In this document: in pieces, positions 15,339 through 22,868 of the stretch
Position numbering within the stretch: the first letter of the stretch is position 1
Layout: the number at the start of each line of letters is the position of its first letter
NCBI GenBank assembly: GCA_031274595.1
Contig: JAISPX010000154.1
Coordinates: forward strand, 1 to 36,740
Length of the DNA: 36,740 nt
DNA from: Prevotellaceae bacterium
Lineage (GTDB): Bacteria > Bacteroidota > Bacteroidia > Bacteroidales > UBA932
Direction: 5' to 3'
Notes under the pieces: model-generated
Database searches by the model: none
Seen by the model: only the letters and a program-made list of their open reading frames with translations
Told to the model about the DNA's origin: nothing
Translations under genes and position numbers: made by a program

Positions 15339-16169
15339 ATGAAAAAAACTTTAATTTTATCAATAACCCTGATTTTATTTGCAGTACAAATGATGGGGCA
15401 AAAAGCAAGAATAGATACAGCAACATTGCGATGTAAATATACATTTACGCATATAACTAATCTGACAAAAAACACAGGTTATAGCGAACTAATGACTCTT
15501 GATATAGGAAAAAATATTTGCAAGTTTTATAGTGAAAATCAGGAATTATATGATTCAATTATGAAAGAGCAAGTATTGACGGCTATGGAAAAGGCAGGAG
15601 CATCACGAAAAATTACTCTTGTGTCCCCCTCGTCGGTAAGTCAAAGCAGGGAGAAAACGGTTGTGTTTTTCAACTACCCTATAGGAAAAATAACTGTATC
15701 AGAAAGAATTATTGAATTTTATGAATATACGGAAAATATAGAGAGTATCAATTGGCAATTTTTCCCAGATGAAGCAAAAGAAATTTTAGGTTATAACTGT
15801 AAAAAAGCAACATGTACTTTCAGAGGCAGAGATTATGAAGCGTGGTATGCTCCAGATATTCCCATAAATCGAGGTCCCTATAAATTTAGCGGTTTGCCAG
15901 GTTTAATACTTCGTGTAAGCGACAGTCAAGAGCAAGTTCAATTTGTTTGCGAATCTATAGAAAAGTTATCTGTACCAATAACTATAGATAACGAAATCTA
16001 TGGAGATGCAGTAAAAATAAGTAGAAGAGAATATCTAAAAATAGAAAGAGATTTTTACGGCAATCCAATGTCAGTAATGGGGCAATTTTCAGGAACCGGT
16101 ACTGATGCAAGTGGTAATCCATTGCCACCAGTAAGAAATTTACCTTACAATCCCATAGAACTCGAATGA
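15339..16169 (+). CDS. GLPGLI family secreted protein, copy 2
   Basis: A 276-residue protein with a signal peptide (MKKTLILSITLILFAVQMMGQ) and the signature GLPGLI at 185-190, inside CTFRGRDYEAWYAPDIPINR then GPYKFSGLPGLILRVSDSQE. It aligns well with copy 1 over the N-terminal C-YTFT segment and the signature block but diverges elsewhere; the tail is rich in Gly, Ser and Pro. No promoter is seen in the 13 bp between the preceding terminator and the ATG, so expression may depend on read-through from the cassette 2 leader. Function is not established for this family. The gene is followed by the same terminator and downstream repeat flank as copy 1, and then by an ECF sigma gene. Confidence 0.85.
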   Translation: MKKTLILSITLILFAVQMMGQKARIDTATLRCKYTFTHITNLTKNTGYSELMTLDIGKNICKFYSENQELYDSIMKEQVLTAMEKAGASRKITLVSPSSVSQSREKTVVFFNYPIGKITVSERIIEFYEYTENIESINWQFFPDEAKEILGYNCKKATCTFRGRDYEAWYAPDIPINRGPYKFSGLPGLILRVSDSQEQVQFVCESIEKLSVPITIDNEIYGDAVKISRREYLKIERDFYGNPMSVMGQFSGTGTDASGNPLPPVRNLPYNPIELE

Positions 16170-16181
16170 TGATAAAATTTT

Positions 16182-16206
16182 GCAGAGGCAATCTTCACGC
16201 CTCTGC
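16182..16206 (+). terminator. terminator of GLPGLI gene 2
   Basis: A perfect 8-bp stem GCAGAGGC / GCCTCTGC is followed by TTTATT, 12 bp after the stop. It is homologous to the hairpin at 14466-14496. Confidence 0.8.
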
Positions 16207-16220
16207 TTTATTAAAACAAA

Positions 16221-16415
16221 ATGAAATTAAAAATTAAAACATTCGCACAAATGTATATTGTATATTCACAAACCGAAACGATTTCGGCAGGTGCGGATTG
16301 CTCATCGGCAGGTGCGGATCTCTCATCGGCAGGTGCGGATTGCTCATCGGCAGGTGCGGATTTGTCATCGGCAGGTGCGGATTGCTCATCGGCAGGTGCG
16401 GATTTCAAAATTTAA
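16221..16415 (+). CDS. 64-residue open frame with SSAGAD repeats (doubtful)
   Basis: The frame begins MKLKIKTFAQMYIVYSQTET, matching the frame at 14510, then runs in phase through six SAGAD repeat cores. The 21-bp unit is a multiple of three, so the frame stays open automatically, and the opposite strand is open for the same reason (SAPADEQ repeats). There is no promoter of its own, no signal peptide and no family match. More likely repeat DNA than a real gene, but the conserved ATG in both cassette copies is a reason not to discard it. Confidence 0.25.
   Translation: MKLKIKTFAQMYIVYSQTETISAGADCSSAGADLSSAGADCSSAGADLSSAGADCSSAGADFKI
16284..16409 (+). repeat. 21-bp tandem repeat, five full units plus a partial sixth
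   Basis: Units begin at 16284, 16305, 16326, 16347, 16368 and 16389. Each has the invariant core TCGGCAGGTGCGGAT plus a 6-bp variable part: TGCTCA in units 1, 3 and 5, CTCTCA in unit 2, TTGTCA in unit 4. The core is GC-rich against an AT-rich background. One core copy occurs at 14573-14587. The rest of 16170-16495 holds only the terminator and the sigma promoter. Confidence 0.95.
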
Positions 16416-16484
16416 TCAACCATTTCGTATTTTGATTTATGGAAATTGCAATTTGATGCATCTACATAATAAAGATTTATTAAT

Positions 16485-16492
16485 TACTTTTG
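16485..16492 (+). promoter_or_regulatory. -7 element of the ECF sigma gene
   Basis: TACTTTTG fits TAnnTTTG and ends only 3 bp before ATG 16496, which would place the transcript start on or next to the start codon. Confidence 0.5.
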
Positions 16493-16495
16493 TAA

Positions 16496-17071
16496 ATGAT
16501 TTTGCAAATCGAAAATATAAAAAACAAAAGCGATGCCGAATTACTTTCACTTTTTCGCAGCAGTTGCAACAGCGAATATTTGGGTCATCTTTACAATCGT
16601 TATACGCATCTCGTGTATGGCGTGTGTTTGAAATATTTGCAAAATTGCGAAGATGCGCAGGACGCTGTGATGCAGATTTTTGAATTTCTTATCGGAAAAA
16701 TAAATAAATATGAAATAGGAGTATTTCGCACATGGATTTACAGTGTAGCACGAAATCATTGTTTGCAAAAACTGCGCAAAAAAAACATGGAAATATTAAC
16801 GGATTTTGCTGTCGATTTTATGGATTTTTCGGATATTACGCATCTACTTTATGAAAAAGATGATGAAAAACAATTTGTAGCGCTCAAACAATGTATTGAG
16901 CAATTGCCCGAAACACAACGTTGTTGCATCAAAATGTTTTTTTTCGACGAAAAATCGTACGCCGATATTGCCGATGAAACAAAATATCATCTTAAAAGCG
17001 TAAAAAGTTATATACAAAACGGAAAACGTAATCTTAAAATATGTATAGAAAACAGATTGAAAAATGAATAA
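16496..17071 (+). CDS. ECF-type RNA polymerase sigma factor
   Basis: A 191-residue two-domain sigma-70 factor. Region 2 covers about 14-95 (YNRYTHLVYGVCLKYLQNCE, DAVMQIFEFL, FRTWIYSVARNHCLQKLRKK), and region 4 covers about 132-185 (CIEQLPETQRCCIKMFFFDE, then KSYADIADETKYHLKSVKSYIQNGKRNLK) with the usual helix-turn-helix. It lacks a long linker, so it is a plain ECF factor that should direct transcription after release from a membrane anti-sigma. The next gene overlaps it by 8 bp and is the obvious partner. The conserved ECF start fits ATG 16496, but the -7 element ends 3 bp away, so the mRNA may be leaderless; TTG 16502 is a possible alternative start. Confidence 0.9.
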   Translation: MILQIENIKNKSDAELLSLFRSSCNSEYLGHLYNRYTHLVYGVCLKYLQNCEDAQDAVMQIFEFLIGKINKYEIGVFRTWIYSVARNHCLQKLRKKNMEILTDFAVDFMDFSDITHLLYEKDDEKQFVALKQCIEQLPETQRCCIKMFFFDEKSYADIADETKYHLKSVKSYIQNGKRNLKICIENRLKNE

Positions 17072-18035
17072 AGAAAAAGGCATAAAATCATATTTGAATT
17101 TGCTTGATTACATAAAAGGCAAACGCAAAGGCTCCGATGCAAACCGTATCGAATGTGAGGCAATGACCGACAGGTTTTTGTGCGAAGCGTTGGAAGGTAT
17201 TGATTCGGTTGAAGATAATCATGCCGAAAATATTGAGAATTTGCATGAAAAAATTATGCGGCGAGCATCGAAGCGAAATAAATATCATCGTAAAATTATG
17301 ATTTGGGGAGCGGCTGCAAGCATAAATACAATCTTCACATGGTCGGCGGCTGCTTGTGTGAGTTTGGGAATTGCAGGCGGACTTATTTATTTGTCAACAT
17401 CCGGCTCAAAAAATTCAGGAACAGAATTAGCAATTTCGGAAAATAACGAAACGTATCGCAGCAACGATTTTATTGCAAAAATAAGAGATTCAAAAAAAGA
17501 AATTATCGAAGAAGAATTTTTGACTGCAACTGTCATTGAACCGCCGTTGCCGAAAGACATAAAAATTCCCGAAATAAAATCCAACAATATCAATATTATC
17601 GAAAGAAATACAACAACAAAAGATATCATGAACTTTGCAGAAGACAGCATTGCCGCCGAAAAACATATAATCAAGTACGTAAATCCCCAAAAATTAGAAG
17701 CGGAAACTTATGTCGATGAAAATATTCCTTTTACGGTTGTTGAAGAATATCCGAAATTTATGGGAGAAGATGCAAAAACTTTCGTCGATTGGGTTCAAAA
17801 AAACATAAAATATCCAGATAACGGCGTTTGCGTGTCGGGGCGCGTTGTATTGAGTTTTGTTGTTACCAAAGATGGAGATGTGGCTAATGTAAATATTATA
17901 AAAAAATTATCGCCTGAATTTGATACAGAAGCAGTACGAGTAGTTTCTCTGTCGCCCAAATGGACGCCTGCAAAACAAAAAAATGTTCCTGTTGATTTTG
18001 AGTTTACATTTCCGATTACTTTTCATATATACTGA
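17064..18035 (+). CDS. membrane protein with anti-sigma-like N-terminus and TonB C-terminal domain
   Basis: A 323-residue protein with three parts. Residues 1-75 contain LLDYIKGKRKGSDANRIECE and DRFLCEALEGID, a pattern common at the N-terminus of proteins encoded after ECF sigma genes in Bacteroidales and plausibly the sigma-binding part. One membrane helix spans about 91-111. A polar periplasmic stretch (about 115-225) leads to a TonB C-terminal domain at about 230-323 (FVDWVQKNIKYP, GRVVLSFVVTKDGDVANVNI, SPKWTPAKQKNVPVDFEFTFP). Its start overlaps the sigma gene by 8 bp, so translation is probably coupled. TonB domains contact TonB-dependent receptors, so the protein could pass a receptor signal to the sigma factor. 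The anti-sigma role is inferred; the TonB domain is clear. Confidence 0.8.
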   Translation: MNKEKGIKSYLNLLDYIKGKRKGSDANRIECEAMTDRFLCEALEGIDSVEDNHAENIENLHEKIMRRASKRNKYHRKIMIWGAAASINTIFTWSAAACVSLGIAGGLIYLSTSGSKNSGTELAISENNETYRSNDFIAKIRDSKKEIIEEEFLTATVIEPPLPKDIKIPEIKSNNINIIERNTTTKDIMNFAEDSIAAEKHIIKYVNPQKLEAETYVDENIPFTVVEEYPKFMGEDAKTFVDWVQKNIKYPDNGVCVSGRVVLSFVVTKDGDVANVNIIKKLSPEFDTEAVRVVSLSPKWTPAKQKNVPVDFEFTFPITFHIY

Positions 18036-18068
18036 TTTCATTAGTCGAACAATTCAAAAAATTTCACG

Positions 18069-18076
18069 TAAATTTG
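18069..18076 (+). promoter_or_regulatory. -7 element of tsaB
   Basis: TAAATTTG fits TAnnTTTG, 16 bp before ATG 18093. Confidence 0.6.
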
Positions 18077-18092
18077 CGCTTAATTCATAAAG

Positions 18093-18788
18093 ATGCCCAA
18101 AATTTTAAACATAGAAACAGGAACATCGATTTGCTCGGTTGCTTTATCGCAAGGCAGGCGCATTATTGCTTTGCGCGAAAGCGACGGAGATATTGCTCAT
18201 GCGGTTAAACTTTCGACATTTATTGATGAAATAATGAACGAAGAACATCTGCAAATTGCCGATTTGGACGCAATTGCAATAAGCGAAGGACCGGGTTCTT
18301 ATACAGGAATGCGCATCGGCGTTTCAACTGCAAAAGGTTTGTGTTTTGGAGCCAACAAACCTCTGATTGCAGTCGGAAGTTTGCAGTCGCTGACAAAATT
18401 AGCCATAGAAAAGACGAAACCTGAGTTGGAAATTCTTATGTGCCCAATGATAGATGCCAGACGTATGGAAGTTTATACGGCATTATTTGACAACAGCGCC
18501 AATATGATAAATCAAATATCTGCACAGATTGTGAACGAAAACACTTATTCCGAATTGTTGAAAACACATAAAATAATGTTTTTTGGCAATGGCGCCGAAA
18601 AATGTAAATCGGTAATAAATTCCACGAATGCAATATTTGTTGATATAAAAGCGTCTGCAAAAGGAATGATTGACATTGCTTCCGAAAAATTTGCCAAATC
18701 CGATTTTGTTGATATTGCATATTTTGAACCTTTATATCTGAAAGATTTTGTTGTAACAAAATCAAAAAAGAATCCGCTGCAATCGTAA
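18093..18788 (+). CDS. tsaB: tRNA threonylcarbamoyladenosine biosynthesis protein TsaB
   Basis: A 231-residue ASKHA-fold protein of the TsaB/YeaZ family. The N-terminal ILNIETGTSICSVAL is the family opening, and AIAISEGPGSYTGMRIGVST followed by AKGLCFG is its signature. TsaB pairs with TsaD, with TsaE, to transfer threonylcarbamoyl to A37 of ANN-decoding tRNAs; it is a non-catalytic partner and essential in many bacteria. Length is normal. It has its own -7 element and converges with the GSCFA gene. The 71 bp between them carries no clear terminator. Confidence 0.93.
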   Translation: MPKILNIETGTSICSVALSQGRRIIALRESDGDIAHAVKLSTFIDEIMNEEHLQIADLDAIAISEGPGSYTGMRIGVSTAKGLCFGANKPLIAVGSLQSLTKLAIEKTKPELEILMCPMIDARRMEVYTALFDNSANMINQISAQIVNENTYSELLKTHKIMFFGNGAEKCKSVINSTNAIFVDIKASAKGMIDIASEKFAKSDFVDIAYFEPLYLKDFVVTKSKKNPLQS

Positions 18789-18859
18789 TTTTGAGATATA
18801 ATGGTTAATAAATTCTCGCCTTTGCAATGCGAAACAAGTAGGGCATAATGCCAAAATCA

Positions 18860-19837
18860 CTAACAACCTCTAAAATATTCTAATTCTTCTTTCAAATCCA
18901 AAAACGGATATTGGGCTTGTAATTGAGCGGTTTTTTCAAAATGTGTTTTTAAGAATTTGCGATGTTCGGCGGTATTCGGATTAAAGGCTTTGTGCGATTT
19001 TGCTTCCGAGATTTTCTTTATTTCTTCCATTATTTTCAAAGAATCACTGTGTATTATGGCGGTTGAAAATTTTTGCCAAATATAGTTTACTGCAAGTTTT
19101 GAAGGATGCAACATGTCGTCGGCATAGAAACGATAGTCGCGCAGTTCGTCCATCATTATTTCGTATGCAGGAAAATATCGGCAGCAATCGTTTGATTTGC
19201 AAATTTCGTCAACAGCAATCAGCAAACGCGATTTGCTTAATTGATTTTCGTGCGCTCCGTCGCTTAAATGGCGCACAGGACTTACGGTGAAAATGAATTT
19301 TGCATTGCAGTTTACTGTTCTAATATTTTTTATTGCAAGATTAACAGCTTCTGTTATCTCATTTATTGACAGGTTTATTTTCTCAAATTCGCCATTTGGA
19401 ATTTTATGACAATTTGCAACTATTTTGTCAAGTTTTTTGTGTTTGTAAGCGGTTGCCGAACCGAAGGTTAATATTATAAAATCAGAGTGTTTTATAAATT
19501 CTGCGCCTTGTTGCTGTGAAACATTCATTTTGTCTGCCGCTTTTTGTTTTTTGTCTGCCGAAAATGAAGTGTGATAAGCAAAATTGCAGTACAAACCGTT
19601 GTGTAGCAACAAGTCGTTTTCATCTGTTTTTTTGTTTTCAATCAATAATTTTATGCTGTTTGCAATCGAAAAAGGATTATAAATAACGCCAAACGGATTT
19701 ATACAAACATTGAATTTTGCTTCTGACAAAAACTCGCCGATATTATTTGAAAAACATGAACCAAGCATTAAAATTTTACTTGTATGGCTTATTTTTTCGG
19801 CAAACGGTTTTATATTTATTTCGGTTTTCAGATACAT
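18860..19837 (-). CDS. GSCFA domain protein
   Basis: A 325-residue protein of the GSCFA family, an SGNH-like hydrolase group common in Bacteroidota. The name-giving motif appears as LMLGSCFSNNIGEF near 25-38. FTVSPVRHLSDGAHENQLSK and YADDMLHPSKLAVNYIW further down are also family hallmarks, the last holding a D-x-x-H pair suited to a catalytic dyad with the early Ser. Substrate is not known. A frame from 19861 is possible, but the conserved family start (short residue stretch then TEINIKPF) fits ATG 19837. The gene follows the M14 peptidase by about 30 bp and is the last of a three-gene minus-strand unit. Confidence 0.85.
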   Translation of the reverse strand: MYLKTEINIKPFAEKISHTSKILMLGSCFSNNIGEFLSEAKFNVCINPFGVIYNPFSIANSIKLLIENKKTDENDLLLHNGLYCNFAYHTSFSADKKQKAADKMNVSQQQGAEFIKHSDFIILTFGSATAYKHKKLDKIVANCHKIPNGEFEKINLSINEITEAVNLAIKNIRTVNCNAKFIFTVSPVRHLSDGAHENQLSKSRLLIAVDEICKSNDCCRYFPAYEIMMDELRDYRFYADDMLHPSKLAVNYIWQKFSTAIIHSDSLKIMEEIKKISEAKSHKAFNPNTAEHRKFLKTHFEKTAQLQAQYPFLDLKEELEYFRGC

Positions 19838-19867
19838 TTTTAAATAAATTTTATTGAACATATTTAA

Positions 19868-21424
19868 TTATTCATCAACTTTTATCAGCATTATGGCATC
19901 GAATATTTCATTTTGATTTGATTTGATTGTATATTTGAAATTTGCTGTTTTCTTTTGTTCGTGCATGCCTGTTAAAATCCATTTGTTGCTGTCTGTGATT
20001 GGGGTTTCGCTGCTTTCGCCGACAATCCATTTATATATTTTGTATTTTCCCGGTTGTAATTTTTTGTGTTTATATTTTATTTTACTTCCCGATTTTTGCG
20101 AAGACAAACAATCTTTTCCCAAATATACAATTTTATTCGATTCGTTATTATTCCATTTACCTTGTGTTTTGGCGTTTTCGTTTTCAATAATTATTCTGTT
20201 CGGCGTGGATATTCCAAAATACATTGCAATTGCATCCAATGTTGTTTTACCAAAATCGCGTAAATTTTCAACATTCAACCAAACATTGCTTTTGCCGAAA
20301 TATGTATATGGAGTTTCGAGCGTCATCGCAACTGTTTTATCTCCGAAATTATCCCAAATCCAGCCCTCAGGATAACGTAACGCCATTTTTGAAAAACTTA
20401 ATTCGCTCGGATACAAATAAGGATTGTTGAACATATTGAGATAACACAAACGCAACTGGCGACTTAAAAATTTCTCGTTTGTTGTCTGCGCATTATGAAC
20501 CCAATATGTTGCATGATTTGCAACTTGAGAGTGCATATTCAGCATTAAGTCAAATCCGCCGTCAGCGGTGAGTTCTGTCATTTGACGTTTAAGATTTTTG
20601 ACTTCAACAACCGTTTGCGACTCATCTCTGTCCCAGTTTATTTCCTGATTTACGCCCAGCGAATTGGAACGCGACAATCCTTCGGCAACGCCATCGGGAT
20701 TTGCAAATGGCGCAATGTAAAACACAAATGATTTTCGGTATGTTTCAGCATCTTTGTTATCGGCAAGCAATGCATCGATTAATCCGTCGAGTTGCCACGA
20801 ACTTGGCGTTTCGCTTGTGTGAGTGCGTGCATGAATCCAGATTTTGTATTTATTTGCATCGCTCACGGTTTTGTCGGTGATTGTCAAAAGTTGCATGTTT
20901 CGATTTTTGAAACTGTATCCGAAAGTTTTTATTTCAACCGCTTCGTGTTGCTTCCATTTATCAATTCTGTTTTGCAAAAAGGCGTTTGTATATGGAATAA
21001 AATAAGCGATATAAACTGTATCATGGTCAAAATATTTTGAGATTTTTTTCAGGCTTGCCTCGTTTGCTTCAAATCGTTGAAACTCGTAATTATTGTATGA
21101 ATAAACGGCTCGCAACGGGTCGGTATGCTTAAAATCGAAATAAATATATTTGTTTCTTGCGCCTGTCATTCTAAAATAAAACCATCGCGCGCTTGGCGGC
21201 AAAGCCGTATCAACAGGATTTTTCGGGTCGAAACGGGATTCTACAATATACGATAAATGCAGTGTAGAGTCTTTTTCGGATGTTCTGATGTAAACAGAGT
21301 CGATTTGTATGATTTTTCCGACAGAACCGCTTTCAAAATCCGTGTCGAATTTTACCTGAGCGCTTACCGTCAGGCTCAAAAAAAGCGTGATTATTAAAAC
21401 CATTATTTTCGTGATATACTTCAT
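19868..21424 (-). CDS. secreted M14 family zinc carboxypeptidase (CCP-like)
   Basis: A 518-residue exported metallopeptidase with signal peptide MKYITKIMVLIITLFLSLTV-SAQ. Residues about 25-165 form a beta-rich N-terminal domain like that preceding cytosolic carboxypeptidase (CCP/Nna1) catalytic domains. The M14 catalytic domain follows: zinc ligands H202 and E205 in ARTHTSETPSSW, third ligand H298 in NMHSQ, NPDGV at 242-246, and the general base E370 in TLETPYTY. All key residues are present, so it should be active. About 110 residues after the catalytic domain form a beta-rich tail (LQPGKYKIYKWIVGE) with no signature I know. It overlaps queG by 4 bp (ATGA), so the two are translationally coupled. 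Confidence 0.88.
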   Translation of the reverse strand: MKYITKIMVLIITLFLSLTVSAQVKFDTDFESGSVGKIIQIDSVYIRTSEKDSTLHLSYIVESRFDPKNPVDTALPPSARWFYFRMTGARNKYIYFDFKHTDPLRAVYSYNNYEFQRFEANEASLKKISKYFDHDTVYIAYFIPYTNAFLQNRIDKWKQHEAVEIKTFGYSFKNRNMQLLTITDKTVSDANKYKIWIHARTHTSETPSSWQLDGLIDALLADNKDAETYRKSFVFYIAPFANPDGVAEGLSRSNSLGVNQEINWDRDESQTVVEVKNLKRQMTELTADGGFDLMLNMHSQVANHATYWVHNAQTTNEKFLSRQLRLCYLNMFNNPYLYPSELSFSKMALRYPEGWIWDNFGDKTVAMTLETPYTYFGKSNVWLNVENLRDFGKTTLDAIAMYFGISTPNRIIIENENAKTQGKWNNNESNKIVYLGKDCLSSQKSGSKIKYKHKKLQPGKYKIYKWIVGESSETPITDSNKWILTGMHEQKKTANFKYTIKSNQNEIFDAIMLIKVDE

Positions 21425-22353
21425 TGTGATTTATATTTTTGTTGTGTTATATTTTTCAGATTTCTTTTTATTCCTTCGTATCCTGTGCGCATTAACGGAG
21501 AATTTTTAAATGTGATTTTAAAATTATCTTCATCAATATTTTCCCAGTCATCAAACGACATATTTAATATTTCATCAATAGGTTGAAATTCCTTGTGATT
21601 ACAGATTTTTGCGCGTTTGTTATACGGGCATACCTGCAAACATCTGTCGCAACCGAAAAGCCAGCCGTGAGTAGAAATATTTATTTCGTTTTTATTTTCT
21701 ATTGTTTGATATGAAATGCATTTTTGCGAATTTACAACATAAGGCTCTGTAATTGCCGAGTTCGGACAATTTGCAATACATTTGTTACATGCTCCGCAAA
21801 AATTTCCAACGAGCGGCTTATCGTATTCCATTTCAATATCAACAATCAATTCCGACAAAAACACAAACGAACCCAAAACAGGAGAAATAAATACAGACGA
21901 TTTTCCATACCAGCCCAAACCTGCGCGAACAGCCCATTCTCGCTCAAATACGGGAGCGCTGTCAACAAATCCGCGACCGTTTATTTCTGGGAAAATTTGA
22001 TTCAACGAAACAAGCAGAGAGTTTAATTTTTTGCGAATAATATTGTGATAATCGTTCCCGAAAGCGTAACGTGCAATTTTCGGAGCGTTTTGGATTTGGA
22101 TAAAATTGCTGTTATAACTAATCAAAAGACAAATAACCGACTTGGCATTTTCTACGAGCAATTGAGGGTTCAGTCTCATTTCGAAATGGTTTTGCATATA
22201 ATTCATCGACGCATTGTAACCCTTATCAAGCCACTTTTGCAACACGTTTTTTTTATCGCTCAAATAATCGGCTTTTGCAATGCCGCAAGCGTCAAACCCA
22301 ACCTGCGCAGCCTGATTTTTTACAATATTCGATATTTCCGACAATCCTATCAT
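21421..22353 (-). CDS. queG: epoxyqueuosine reductase QueG
   Basis: A 310-residue cobalamin- and iron-sulfur-dependent enzyme that reduces epoxyqueuosine to queuosine in tRNA. Two 4Fe-4S clusters are provided by C186-C189-C192 with C242 and C235-C238 with C196, in the motifs CGACNKCIANCP and CDRCLQVCPYN; the expected Asp lies at 131 in FVDSAPVFEREWA, followed by RAGLGWYGKS, another QueG signature. Length is a little under the 350-380 residues of E. coli QueG, as usual in Bacteroidota. It leads an operon with the M14 peptidase (4-bp overlap) and the GSCFA gene. The -7 element ends 4 bp before the ATG, so its mRNA may be leaderless. Confidence 0.93.
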   Translation of the reverse strand: MIGLSEISNIVKNQAAQVGFDACGIAKADYLSDKKNVLQKWLDKGYNASMNYMQNHFEMRLNPQLLVENAKSVICLLISYNSNFIQIQNAPKIARYAFGNDYHNIIRKKLNSLLVSLNQIFPEINGRGFVDSAPVFEREWAVRAGLGWYGKSSVFISPVLGSFVFLSELIVDIEMEYDKPLVGNFCGACNKCIANCPNSAITEPYVVNSQKCISYQTIENKNEINISTHGWLFGCDRCLQVCPYNKRAKICNHKEFQPIDEILNMSFDDWENIDEDNFKITFKNSPLMRTGYEGIKRNLKNITQQKYKSQ

Positions 22354-22357
22354 AATA

Positions 22358-22365
22358 CAAATTTA
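22358..22365 (-). promoter_or_regulatory. -7 element of queG
   Basis: TAAATTTG on the minus strand fits TAnnTTTG; only TATT separates it from the ATG at 22353. Confidence 0.5.
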
Positions 22366-22447
22366 AGCGATAATTTTTAATTGTTTTTTACTTTAAGCAA
22401 AAAAGAATCGGTATTTTCATTTTATTATTTACGATTTACTGATAATT

Positions 22448-22599
22448 GAGGCTGTCTTAAAAGTCCATTTAAACGCAAAGAACACCAAGAAACCGCAAGG
22501 GTCGCAAAATTTATATCGCTGGCATTATGCCCTTTGTGAACTTCGTGAAAATTCTTTGCTAACTTTGTGTTTGAAAAATATTCCTTTTAAGACAGCCTC
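22448..22599. mobile_element. 152-bp MITE-like element
   Basis: Perfect 16-bp terminal inverted repeats, GAGGCTGTCTTAAAAG at 22448-22463 and its complement at 22584-22599. The interior is partly self-complementary (AAACGCAAAGAAC against CTTTGTGTTT) and non-coding. AATT flanks both sides (22444-22447 and 22601-22604), a possible target duplication. It lies in the 515-bp gap between queG and susR. It looks like a non-autonomous element mobilised by a transposase encoded elsewhere. Confidence 0.75.
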
Positions 22600-22678
22600 C
22601 AATTTGCTATTTGCCATTTTATCATTTTACCATTGGAATAAAATACCCAAATAGTAAAGAATTTTAACACTCCCCAAA

Positions 22679-22847
22679 AAAAATTTGTCCCATAATTTAC
22701 ATTATGTTAACTTTCGGCACAAAGTTAACTTATTTTTCAATAAGTTGCAAATTTTAACTTTTTGATTTTCGCCTCTCAAAAATCATCATTTCGCTGATTA
22801 CCTTGTATTTAAAACTTAACATAATGTAAATTATGGGACAAATTTTT
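22679..22847. repeat. 169-bp element with perfect 32-bp inverted arms before susR
   Basis: The arms at 22679-22710 and 22816-22847 are exact reverse complements over 32 bp, including AATTTGTCCCATAATTTACA. Each arm contains a near-palindrome TTACATTATGTTAA. The 105-bp interior holds a small hairpin (AACTTATT / AATAAGTT) and no gene. It ends 21 bp before the susR ATG. It could be a second miniature element or a regulatory site; no TAnnTTTG promoter was found for susR. Confidence 0.85.
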
Positions 22848-22868
22848 CTAATGTAAAGCAAATCAAAT

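Noticed and set aside
16211-16408. Minus-strand SAPADEQ repeat protein of 65 residues
   Set aside because: The 21-bp repeat keeps every suitable frame open on both strands; no start context or promoter.
16284-16409. CRISPR array
   Set aside because: The units are directly adjacent 21-bp copies with only 6 variable bases; there are no spacers and no cas genes.
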